A stretch of DNA of 64,000 nt from Stieleria neptunia (GTDB lineage: Bacteria; Planctomycetota; Planctomycetia; Pirellulales; Pirellulaceae). The stretch lies in contig NZ_CP037423.1 in NCBI RefSeq assembly GCF_007754155.1, positions 4,340,001 to 4,404,000 on the forward strand, in the 5' to 3' direction. The position numbers were made by a program, and so were the translations under genes. Numbering within the stretch: the first letter of the stretch is position 1; each line of letters starts with the position of its first letter. Under the pieces are notes generated by a model. It was given only the letters and a program-made list of their open reading frames with translations, ran no database searches and was not told where the DNA came from. This document shows positions 8,774-19,400 of this stretch, piece by piece.

Positions 8774-10180
8774 ATGATGCAAATCCAATTCAACAATCGA
8801 CGTGATCTGGCCAACGATGCCGACCGCTGCGTGAAAGGTTTCACGTTGGTTGAGTTGTTGGTGGTGATGACCGTGATGGTCACGCTCGGTGGAATGCTCA
8901 CGTACGCGCTTGCGTCCGCGGCGACCGATGCCAGGATCAAGCGAACGCAGGCCGACGTCCTGACGATCGGCCAATTGTTGCAAACCAGAATGAATGAAGT
9001 TGCGCTTTCCAAGGTCTCGTTGATCTACGGGACACCCGGCCCGACCCAGGGAGGCGTGGGCGGGCTCGGCAGCACCTCGACAAGTCAGACCGCCAGCGCG
9101 GGGTCGTTCGAAGCCGAAGAACGCAGCCGTTTGGTCTTGTTGGCGCGTCGTGATCTGATCCGAATGGTCATGCCGGAATGCCGGGCCGACCTGCTGTATC
9201 CGCCGGCGTCGCTGCAGTTTCGCACACGGGTTGCCGGCGGGGGCTGGCAAGCGAACATCGCCCAGATCAGGCCACCGGCGCAATGGAATCGAATGCGGAC
9301 TTTGGTGGGGTTGGATTCGGCGGCCAGTTTGGACGCCAGGGTGGCCAACAATCCCTGCACCGACCCGACGGTCGATGGGATCGCCGCGGCCTACAACAGC
9401 GGTGGGTTTCAATTTCCTTTCAATCAATTCGCCGACGGAGATTCGCTTGCGGATGACCCGGCAAATCCGCTGGACCGGTTCTGGTCACGCACCAACGAAT
9501 CGGCGGAGTGCTTGTACCTGATCTTGGCGACCACCGAGTTGTTCGGGACCAAGGCGATCGACCGGATTCCGTCCACCAGCATCGGTGATACCGACGGGGA
9601 CGGGTTTCTTGAAATCCTGGATGCCTGGGGCAATCCCTACGAGATGATTCGCAACCCGGCCGGATTGACTTCCACGGCGATCCGCAATTTTGTTCCCAGC
9701 GGTGGCAGTCTACCGCAACAGTATCCATCGGATCCCGACCCGTTCGATTTTCTGTTGAGTGATTTTCGCTACGACGCGGCCAATTATTCGACGACGCCGC
9801 CGGCGCCCCAACAGGCCTACCATCCGTATTACTTGCCGCCGGTGGTGATCAGTGCCGGTCAGGACGGAGAGTTCGGGATCAATCGAACGTTCTGGATTGA
9901 TGAAGACGGACTGCAGCAGGGCGTCAAAGATTTCTACAGCTCGTCCGCGGTGCGAATCGCAACGGATACGCCGTCCCCACGATTCAACATGACGTATCGC
10001 TATCCCGATCCGTTTTTCAATGTCTCGATGGCGACGATTACCGGCGGGCATACGTCACACGATTTTACGCTCTCTGGGCCTCTGGGGATTCGAAACGCAC
10101 GCGAAGGCGGTGGGCTAGGCGGCTCTTTCGACCGCGACACGGCTGGTGATAACATTACGTCGCTTGGTGGAGACCTGTAA
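8774..10180 (+). CDS. Extended pseudopilin, GspG/GspH-like
   Basis: A 468-residue prepilin-like protein. The frame is open upstream, overlapping the previous gene, but ATG 8774 (or GTG 8765) gives a sensible leader with processing after Gly22 in KG/FTLVELLVV and Glu at +5. The residues after the helix (RTQADVLTIGQLLQTRMNEVA) resemble pseudopilin helix alpha-1. Near the C-terminus SAGQDGEFGINRTFWIDEDG is like the GspG calcium loop. Its stop codon lies one base before the ATG of the next gene, so translation is coupled. Subunit identity (second GspG or an H-like minor pseudopilin) is uncertain. Confidence 0.82.
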   Translation: MMQIQFNNRRDLANDADRCVKGFTLVELLVVMTVMVTLGGMLTYALASAATDARIKRTQADVLTIGQLLQTRMNEVALSKVSLIYGTPGPTQGGVGGLGSTSTSQTASAGSFEAEERSRLVLLARRDLIRMVMPECRADLLYPPASLQFRTRVAGGGWQANIAQIRPPAQWNRMRTLVGLDSAASLDARVANNPCTDPTVDGIAAAYNSGGFQFPFNQFADGDSLADDPANPLDRFWSRTNESAECLYLILATTELFGTKAIDRIPSTSIGDTDGDGFLEILDAWGNPYEMIRNPAGLTSTAIRNFVPSGGSLPQQYPSDPDPFDFLLSDFRYDAANYSTTPPAPQQAYHPYYLPPVVISAGQDGEFGINRTFWIDEDGLQQGVKDFYSSSAVRIATDTPSPRFNMTYRYPDPFFNVSMATITGGHTSHDFTLSGPLGIRNAREGGGLGGSFDRDTAGDNITSLGGDL

Positions 10181-10181
10181 C

Positions 10182-11600
10182 ATGACGATCAAGACCGAGC
10201 ACCTACAGAGAAAGGCCGGTGGTTTCACGTTGGTGGAACTGCTGATTGCGATCACGATTGCGTCAGCACTGACCGCGATTGCATTGCCGACGTTGAAAGA
10301 CAGCATGCGGCAGACCGCGCTCAGTCGTAGCGCATCGCTCGTCAAAGGTGCATTCATCAACGCACGAAGCCAGGCGGTTCGAACCGGTCGTCCGTACGGT
10401 CTGGTCATCGAACGTCGACGCCATGACATCGGCGAGGGCAACCCGGCCAACCTCAACTACTTCAGTGCAAACTACGCGACGCGACTGTACTACGTGCAAT
10501 CGCCGATGGAGTATCGCGGTGACGTCGACAACGCGGTCGCGTATCCGATCATGCACACCACTTCTCCGACTCCGCCGACCAACTCGCCGCTTTATCCGAT
10601 CCAACCAAAGTTCTTCATCCCGCGTAGCTCGTCGGGGCTGTTGTACGCGCTCGCGTCCGGAGTCAATTCCGCCGCGAAACGTTTGATCCGTCCGGGTGTT
10701 CGATTTTCCGTCAACGGTTCCGGCTATGTGTTCGTGCTGGAGACTGCGGTGACCGAGGTCAGCGACAACATTGCGGCACTGGCACCGGTGCTGGCTGCGG
10801 GAACGGACGGAACCCTGTTGACGTTCAACTGCCTGACGGTGGCGGCGGACAACAACATGGTGGCGGGCAATTGGCGCGGGGCGTCGAGCGAGTGGGAATT
10901 TCCCATGGCGTTGTCGCTGACGCAGCCTTATGAATTCAAGTTCCAAGTCAATCCGATCCGCGCCCCACTGGCGCCGGTCAATCTGGTCGGCCGCACGGTC
11001 GTCGACTTGTCGATTTCCGGGCCGTCGACGAATCCGATTGCGTTCAACGCACAAACGATCGTCGATTCCAGTCCGACAACACAGATTCCCAACGTGCAGT
11101 CGGATCGAGAGCTGAACGATGTCGTCGTGATGTTCGCCGCCGACGGACGGCTCAACGGTGTTTATTACGACGTGCGAGACGTTCAATCGGGGCTGATTGA
11201 GAATTTTGTCCTGACCAGGTTTGACCCCTCGACCACGGTCTCGTTCAACGTCGGTTACGTCGATGGGATTTTGGAAAACATCGACGACGCGGCACGCTAC
11301 CCGCAAACCGTTCTCGGCACCGACTATCAGGTCACCACCAATGATCCGGTGTTGGCGAACCCTCAGCCACCCCAACCGCTACAGCCGACCAAGGTGCCGA
11401 ACTTCGCCAATCCCGATTGTGCCTGGGTGAGCGTCCAGCCACTCAGCGGTGCTATCAGCTTAGGCACCGTGGCGACGCAGCCGCCGGTCGCGGTGTTGAA
11501 CACGTACTACGGGCTCGGTGCCAATCCGACCGCCCGTGGAGTGGTCGGCGCACGCATCCATCAATCACGACGGCTGACTTCCGGGGGGGCTGTGCAATGA
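10182..11600 (+). CDS. GspH/FimT-like minor pseudopilin, extended
   Basis: A 472-residue prepilin. Cleavage is predicted after Gly14 (GG/FTLVELLIAIT) with Glu at +5. The region after the helix, INARSQAVRTGRPYGLVIERR, matches the GspH/FimT pattern (arginine-rich helix end, then a first strand), which is the basis for the subunit call. Classical GspH is about 170 residues; the C-terminal 300 are extra and of unknown fold. The gene starts one base after the preceding stop and its own stop overlaps the next ATG, so it sits in the middle of a translationally coupled set. Confidence 0.83.
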   Translation: MTIKTEHLQRKAGGFTLVELLIAITIASALTAIALPTLKDSMRQTALSRSASLVKGAFINARSQAVRTGRPYGLVIERRRHDIGEGNPANLNYFSANYATRLYYVQSPMEYRGDVDNAVAYPIMHTTSPTPPTNSPLYPIQPKFFIPRSSSGLLYALASGVNSAAKRLIRPGVRFSVNGSGYVFVLETAVTEVSDNIAALAPVLAAGTDGTLLTFNCLTVAADNNMVAGNWRGASSEWEFPMALSLTQPYEFKFQVNPIRAPLAPVNLVGRTVVDLSISGPSTNPIAFNAQTIVDSSPTTQIPNVQSDRELNDVVVMFAADGRLNGVYYDVRDVQSGLIENFVLTRFDPSTTVSFNVGYVDGILENIDDAARYPQTVLGTDYQVTTNDPVLANPQPPQPLQPTKVPNFANPDCAWVSVQPLSGAISLGTVATQPPVAVLNTYYGLGANPTARGVVGARIHQSRRLTSGGAVQ

Positions 11601-13225
11601 GTCATTGCGAACGTGATTTCCTTCGAACCGCTGAAGTCTGTGGAGGTGCTCCCATCGTCCCAAGAAAACGGTCCAACATGTTAAAAGACACACGATCGCT
11701 TCGCCGCGGACTTTCCATCATGGAAGTGCTGTTTGCGATCGCGGTGCTGACCATCGGTTTGTTGGGCGTGGCATCGATCTTGCCGGTCGCAACCAACAAC
11801 GCGGCCAATGCACTGCAGATCGATCGTGCGATCGAAGAGATCAACAATCGCGTCGCAACCGACATGGCGCGGTTGGAGGGTTCGTTCACGGAAGTCATCG
11901 TGGCCAACAACTCGCTGCGAGAGTTCAATTCGCCCTCGGGAAGTTTCAGCAACACCAACGCGTTCAACGCGCCGCCGGCCGCCCGTTTCAAGAGCGTCAG
12001 CACGTCCGAATTTGGTAGTCACCTTTCGCAATACGACGTGCGTTATGCCGTCAACTCGGGCGGGCCGACTAACCAGGCACATATGCCCGACGCGTTTTGC
12101 ATCGATCCCTGGTTTATGTGTGCGACGAACAACTTGCGCGACGACACCAATACCACGAACCCCAATCAGCGACGCAACGGATACGACCGAACCGTCTTTC
12201 CATGCTATGACCCGCGTTATCATTGCGTCGGCTATTCACCTTCCGAAGCGATCAGTAACTACATCCCCCTGCCCGGATCGGCGGCGAGTTCGACGCTTTG
12301 GAATCTGCCCCGCTTCACTCGATTGGCGCTTCCCTTTGACGGTAATTCAGGGTTGCTTTCGGCTGCAGGTGCACGGGCATTGACGCTCCGTAGCGACGAG
12401 TTTTCGTTGTTCACGCCGGAGGATCGATCACTGGGGCCGGGGCTGTTCGTGCAACGCAGCGCCAACGCCGCTCACTCGCTGACCCGCAACACGGTCAGTT
12501 CGCGATACAGTTCGATTGTTTTGATGTCGCGCAGCAAGCCCGGTAGCAATCTATTTGATGCCGCGGTCGTGACGATGAAAGACCGCCAAGTGGTGACGGT
12601 GCCCGGTGGCGGTCCGGCCCTGGCGCATCAATTGGCGCCGTATACGGCCACCGACCCCAGCCTCGTCAATGCTCCTCCGCCGGCGGAAAACGAGTTGCTG
12701 TATCCCGGCGAGCAAATGGGTTACGTGTCGTACGTTGACTGGCCGTTCGTCGGCGGCGGCGGCGGCGAATTCAAGTTTCGCACCAGTCGATACGTGTTGC
12801 CAAAAATCGGGAACAATGATTGGTTGATGCTGATGCGGCGCGAATACATTACCAACCCGGTGACAGGGGCCGTGGAACCGAAAGGTTTAAAGTTCGCTTG
12901 GTACCAGGTTTCCGATGTGACTGGCGAGCCGACATTGGATCCCGACATCAACGGAGTCGTTTCCTACGAGACTCAGGTCTCGGTCCGCGGCCCCGATTGG
13001 GTGTTTCATCCGATTCAGGTTCAGGCCTTCGGAACGACCTACGCCGCACCCTATTACGGCGCGCCCTCCCAGCCCAGCTGGGGCAACGCCCCAGTGTTTG
13101 ATTACGACGCGATGATGGACTCGTCGGCGTCGGATCCGGCGGGATACAAAAAACAAGATTATGGAACGGTGGTGGTGATCATGCCCGACGTGGTCAGTGT
13201 GAAACCATTCCAGGTCCAACTTTGA
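11597..13225 (+). CDS. GspI/PilV-like minor pseudopilin, extended
   Basis: A 542-residue product if translation starts at the ATG that overlaps the previous stop (atga). An internal ATG at 11678 would give a more normal short leader, with processing after its 11th residue (RRG/LSIMEVLFAI). The mature N-terminus has Leu instead of Phe at +1 and Glu at +5, and the helix ends TIGLLGVASI, typical of GspI/PilV. Classical GspI is about 120 residues, so most of this protein is an added Asn/Pro/Ser-rich region. A glycine run (GGGGGE) occurs at about residue 390. Confidence 0.82.
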   Translation: MSHCERDFLRTAEVCGGAPIVPRKRSNMLKDTRSLRRGLSIMEVLFAIAVLTIGLLGVASILPVATNNAANALQIDRAIEEINNRVATDMARLEGSFTEVIVANNSLREFNSPSGSFSNTNAFNAPPAARFKSVSTSEFGSHLSQYDVRYAVNSGGPTNQAHMPDAFCIDPWFMCATNNLRDDTNTTNPNQRRNGYDRTVFPCYDPRYHCVGYSPSEAISNYIPLPGSAASSTLWNLPRFTRLALPFDGNSGLLSAAGARALTLRSDEFSLFTPEDRSLGPGLFVQRSANAAHSLTRNTVSSRYSSIVLMSRSKPGSNLFDAAVVTMKDRQVVTVPGGGPALAHQLAPYTATDPSLVNAPPPAENELLYPGEQMGYVSYVDWPFVGGGGGEFKFRTSRYVLPKIGNNDWLMLMRREYITNPVTGAVEPKGLKFAWYQVSDVTGEPTLDPDINGVVSYETQVSVRGPDWVFHPIQVQAFGTTYAAPYYGAPSQPSWGNAPVFDYDAMMDSSASDPAGYKKQDYGTVVVIMPDVVSVKPFQVQL

Positions 13226-13290
13226 TGTGCGACGACCGTACTTCATTCAATCGAGTTGCCCGTCAGACGGCGGGCCGACCCGTTCAATTG

Positions 13291-13311
13291 GAAATGCAAG
13301 AATTGCATTTC
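13291..13311. repeat. Perfect short inverted repeat upstream of giant gspK
   Basis: gaaatgcaa and ttgcatttc are exact 9-bp arms with a 3-nt gaa spacer, in the 231-base gap between the gspI-like and gspK-like genes. There is no T tract, so it is not a standard terminator. An operator or an mRNA hairpin that tunes expression of the giant gene is possible. Confidence 0.7.
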
Positions 13312-13456
13312 GTTCACAAAGCAAGAATGCCAATTCAGCCATTTCGACGGTAATGCGTCGGAAGCCTTTTCTTTTCAACAAGCGATCGCACCGTTGCGTG
13401 AGCGTGGAGACAGCCACGTCGTTCAACGGAGACCCGGAATCGCGGGACGAAATTTG

Positions 13457-16400
13457 ATGCCAATGAACCAGCCTATGAACCGACGATTGTCTCAATCAAG
13501 CCGATCTCCGCGCCGACCGCGGCGAGGGATTGTCTTGTTGATCGTGTTGGGAATGCTCTCGTTGTTCACCGTCCTGGTGATCAGCTTTATGGTCTTCAGT
13601 TCCCAGATGTCGGAGTCGTCGTACTCCAGCCAACAACGACGTCAGCAGGAGTTGTCGCCCGTCGCACCGATCGAGAGTGCGGTCTTGCAGCTGATGATCG
13701 GAACCGATGATTCCCGCAGCGCCGCATTCGGCGCCAGTTTGTTGGAAGACTATTACGGCGTCGACGGGCTGCAAATGCGGGTGGCTCATCGTTTGAGTCA
13801 GCCATCGCCGGCAATCAATTCAAACCCGGTTCCTCTGAGATCAGGTGGGCAGTTGCTGCTGCCTCTCAACGGCCAACAAGAACCACAGTCGACGTTGTTC
13901 AAATTCCCGACGAACTGGGCCCGCTGGCATTACCCGAACCCGGATTTGCCGGGCCAGCAAATCACGGTACCGCCGGCACCAGGCACGGTCACCCCCGTCA
14001 CGCAACCGTTCCGCGACCGACTGCACATGGACTTGGACGATGCGCTGACGGGACGAATCGTGACCTTCGAGGAAGGCCCCCTGCAGAATCGACCGTTTCG
14101 AATCGTCCGGTCGTTCGGGACCGAGAACGGAACACCCGACCAGGGAGCGAGTATCAGCGACAACACGGAATACAGCTTGGCCGGGAACTTGGTGATCGAT
14201 CTGACCGAGTTCGGTGACGAGGTGATCACGATTGATGGGGTTTCCGAGCGGCTGTTCGTCGTTGCTCAAAATTTTCCGAACCGATTGTTGTACAGCCCCG
14301 GACCCGATGGCCAGCCGGGCCGCGCCGGAGTGGATGACGATGGCGTCAACGGTCAAGACGATGCCGGTGAGTTGGGAACACAGAATACCGACGACTACGG
14401 CTATCGCTTTGTGGTCAACGGACAGGTGTTCAATGGAGTGGGCCTCAACCCGACGGGCGTGACGGGGGTACGGAAAAAAGATGGAACGGTGATCGATCAG
14501 ACGGCAAACATCGAGTTCACGCTGAACTCGCGGTTGACCGGTTCGGACTATCAAGGCAGAAACGGATCCGAAGGCGAATACCCAGAGCCGGACGAGGCAT
14601 GGGACGCGGCCGATATGGAGAACATCTTTCTGGCCTGGCAACCCAGCGATCACCGTCGCGTCGATACCGGATCGCCGTCCTTCGTTCCGATCTACAACGG
14701 AATCAATGCCGCCGAACTCAATCGGCAATTGGGACAAAACATCATTCCGTCGTTCCATCGTCCTTCGATCATCAACTACTTGATGAATGCCCCGATTCGG
14801 CTCCCCAGCGAGCCGGTGGGCGCGGGGCAAACGTTTGCGCAGATCAAAGCGAATCCCTCGGATCCGAATGCTGCGGCGCGACTCGAGAAACTGATGACCC
14901 AGATTCGCCGGGCGACGTTGCGACCGTTGAACTTCCCCCACTTTTATTACAACGCGACCGTCAGTGACCTGAACCGCGACGGCGATCCGTTTGATGGGGC
15001 ACCAAGCTTTTCGGGATCCAACCCGGCGGCGATCTTGGCACGGCCGATCGACTTGTCGGTGCCGCTGCCAAACATCATCAGCCAGATCGAAGATTTGGCA
15101 AAGTGGCTGATCAACGGGCCTTGGGATGTGGACAACGACGGGGATGGGTTGCCCGATAGCGTTTGGGTGGACCTGAGTTTGCCCACCGTGACCGCGCCGG
15201 ACGGTCTGGTTTTGAAACCGATGGTTGCGGCACTGATCGAAGACTGGGACGGCAAGATCAATGTCAACTATGCCGGCAGCTACAACCAACTGATCAATCG
15301 CCGATTCGAGACGGGGCCGGGTAGCTACACCAGCGACGCGGAATACTTTGCCGTCAATCGAGCGCTTGGATCGTTCGGACGGGGCGGAGGACTGGGACCG
15401 GCCGAGATCGATTTTTCACACCTGTTTGCGCTCGAGCGACTGCCGATTCGCAGCGGTTTCCTCGGGCCGATCCGCACGAACCAGGTCGGTGCGCCGCTCT
15501 CGATCGATCAAGTGTTGTTGACCCGCTACGGCAACCTGTTGAACGTTCGCTACGGAGGCCAACCGTACAACTACGCCAATCCGTATCCCTATTCGGCGCC
15601 CAACACCGCACTGGCAAACTTCTTGCATTTCCCGGGTGCGGGAACACGATTCGAACCGCGGGTGTTCACGGTCAGCCCGAATCCGGCGGCTGATCTGTTG
15701 TCGCGAATTCCCTTTCCGGGACGGACCTTTGATCACCAGGCTAACTCCGTCGCGGGCCGTCCGATTGACATGGCGGGGTTGATCACGACTCGCAAGGACC
15801 CCCGCACCGGGACACAGACCTTCAACCAGCTGGCCACGGGGACGGATATCGGCAACCAACCCTACGAGTTTGGTGCGACTGAGATTCGTGGCGATGATCA
15901 ACCGTTTTCGACATCCGAGATGATCGATCTTCAAAGCGGTGGAGAACTCAATGGTCGTCTTTCCCAGTTGCTGCGCGACGCCGCCAACCGCAACGAAGCG
16001 CTGCGGCGGCTTTTGGTCACCGACAGCCGAAGCGTCGATTCGCCTGAATTACCGGGTGAAGACGGATTTGTGCAGTTCCTGGCCGACAAACTAGGCACCG
16101 CCGCGACCAATGCCCAGATGCACCGCATGTTGGCGTTGGAATTGCGGAAAGGGGCCAAGCTGAATCTGAATCGCCAGATCGGTAACGAACAAGATGACAG
16201 CGGAGAAGGGATCGGCGATGAAACGGGGGAGGTCGATACGTTCTTGGCGGTTCGTTCGATGACGCCTGTCGTCCGAGAAGCAAACCTGGCCAACAATCGA
16301 TTCTCTCAGGAAGAAGCGTTCCCGCAAATTGCTGATGGTTTTGCCAGTCAAGCCAACGCGCGGGCGCACTATGGACCCAACACGGTGTACCGACCTTCTA

Positions 16401-19400
16401 CCACCACTCCCGCTGATTTCGACGGGCTGGACACCGACGGGGACGGCGTCTTGGACCAAGGCGACCTCCGCGTCGATCTGGACAACCTGGCGGCTACTCC
16501 GCCCGTGCGCGTGAAGATGGCTGATGGTGCCGAATTGCTTGCCAGGCATTTGTATTGCCTGATGTTCGCGCTCATCGCGGACACAGGTTCGGCTACACTC
16601 GTGCCAGATTTCCCGTATCCCGGTAACATTGCAACCGAACCTGACGACATCAAGAATCGTTTCGTCGCGCGACGGCTGGCACAGTGGGCGGTCAATGCGG
16701 TCGACTATCGCGATGTCGATTCAAAATGCACCCGCTTGCGTTATGATTGGAACCCGTTTGACGCCAATGGATTCGATTTGACGATCGCGGCCAGGAACAC
16801 GGTCTGGGGCATGGAACGGCCGGAGCTGCAGATCACGGAGACCTTTGCGATCCATGACAAACGATTGAAACGCAATCTGGTCAAGTTGCCCGCCGGAGGC
16901 GTTGGCTCGGGCTCTTCGGTCACAGCCGATGGTCAGTACCCACGTGACGATGACAACTCGGATCCGACCGTTGATTCGGACAGCGACATGGATCAGTTTC
17001 GCATGCCGCAAGCAAGCGCATTCGTTGAACTGCAATCGCTCGCACCACCCGTCTTGGGCAATGGCGAGACGCAGCCGAGTTTGCCGGGTGACCTGTACAC
17101 CAACAACGCGCTCGACCTGGGCCGCGTCGTTGGCGCGGGGACACGGCAAAGCCCGGTCTGGAGATTGGCGATCGGCGAATCTGCCGGAAGCAACCCGGAC
17201 AAGGGGTCTGCATTCAAAAGCACGCGTTGGATGTTCGACGCAGATCGGCTTTACGATTTAGCCGACGCGGGGATCGACACCGCCGACTATCTAACGGCAA
17301 TCAACACCTGGCCGCCTGCTGTAAACAGCCAAGCCGAAACAGATCGCGACACCTGGAATGAGGTTCTTCGACATGGTGCCGATATTCGGTACAGTCTCCG
17401 AGTAGTTAGCGATTCTGCGAGAACGGAATACGTCACCCTGGCCGACGACGATTTCGATCCGATAAACGACGCTGCGGGACCAAATCCGTCACGAATCCAA
17501 CTGAAACGATTTGTTTGGTTCGCGAACCTTCCTCCGGTCGATTTGGCGGTTGTCACTGACAATCGCAGCGGGATGCGACCGGACAACGTTTACAATCGGC
17601 GAAACGCAGTCAATCCCTATCTCTATCCAGGGCAATATGCGGTCGTTGCCCCCAGGGCTGAAACGTACTTTGGTCAAAAGAAGGGGCCCGATCCGACGTC
17701 GATGACCTACCAGCCGACGGACCAGGTTCTACGAATTCGCCCTCAGGGAGGCATTGGTTACCGGCTCGATTACCACGCCCTGGGCAACAACACGACGAAC
17801 CCCAACTCGCCGAGTTATGCGGACGACGAGCCGACCGATGGATACTATGAAGTCGGCGGTATTCTGCCGTTGATCTGCGAGTCCTTTTTCCCGCATCAGA
17901 CGCTCAACTCCGGCGACCCTCCCTACGCTCCGGGAAGCAATCGTGAGGCATGGCAGCAGTACTTTTCCAACTTCAATGCCGCCGAACAGGTGGACATGGG
18001 GTTCAACATCAGCGCCCCGCTGCCGAACGAGGACTTTTACATTCCGCCGACACATCGTATCGCCAACGGTGCCCAGACGACGCCGTCGGGTGCCGCACCG
18101 ATTCCCTATCCGCTGGTCGACGGCTATCACGATTACGATCAAGAGGCTGAACCACCGGCCGGCAACCCACCGTTTGTCATTGATCCCGCGACAGGAGCTC
18201 ATCCCGACGTTCCATTGGATCATTTGCCCACCGCTCCGCTGAACACCAACGAATGGTGGGCGGTCGGAACCCATCAAGAAGCCGCCACGGTGTTTGTGCA
18301 GCGACTTGCCGATCCGACGTCGCCTTGGCAGCCGATCGACAACCCCTACATCACGGTCGACTTCATGCCAATGGATTTGACCACGTTCAACGGGGAGCAT
18401 GACGTTCGTGAAACAGTCGACCGGATGCGAGGCGGGGCCGTCGTCACCGATAATTCAGTCGACGACAAATCGGATTGGGACAGTACCAATGCGAATCAGT
18501 TTGAACCGCTGGTCCGTTTTGATACGCGTCGCAAGATTCCGAATATCGAATACGATCGCGGGGCAACGGTTTTCTTGCCGCTCAACACGACGCCCAGCAC
18601 CTTGACCGACTACGAGCGAGTGGTCGTGGCGAAACGCTCCCCGTTGAGCATGACGACCAGCATTCTGCGTCCGACTACGATTTCGGTGGCCGAGAGCACG
18701 AACCCGAGTGGATCGTGCTGGCCCTATGAACTCGGTTCGATGTGGCAGGACGATGGCACTTTGGAACCGACTGCGACGGCACTGCGAACCGATTTTGATG
18801 CCGAACGCTACACCGGCAATCCGTTCGATTCTCAGCCGTTTGTTCAAACGCTGGGATTCGTCAACCGTGAATATGGCTATCCCGTCCGGAATACGTCTCC
18901 GAGAATTTTGGCGGACGATTTCGGCAGTCCGCGGTTCACGATCGGAAGCCCCGACGAAGTGATGCTGACGACGATTCCCTGGATGAATCGCGAGTACCAG
19001 TCGTCCTACGGTCTGGCGGATGTTCCTGCGGTTTCGCGGACTTCCCTGCTGGAAACATTCAGTCCGGGGACGGTACGCAATGCCGCGAACCCGGAATACG
19101 AGCAACCGGTTCCCTTCAGGCATCTGCTCGGTTTCGATTACAAGTATTCCGAAAACCGCAGCGACGACACGACCGCGCGTCAGGACCTGGGAATTATCGA
19201 AGACGCCCCGGATCAATACGAGGATTCACCGGAGGATTTCACGGGGGAACGTGCCGGGTTCGAACAGATCTTTGATTACGTCGATGTCGGGCCCGTCTGG
19301 TTTGACAGCCAGCGTTGGTTTGACCCCGGAAAGATTAGATTCCGGCGAGATGTCGAGTTCGACAGCGGTAGCCAGGTGCAGTTGCATCGCATGTTCAATC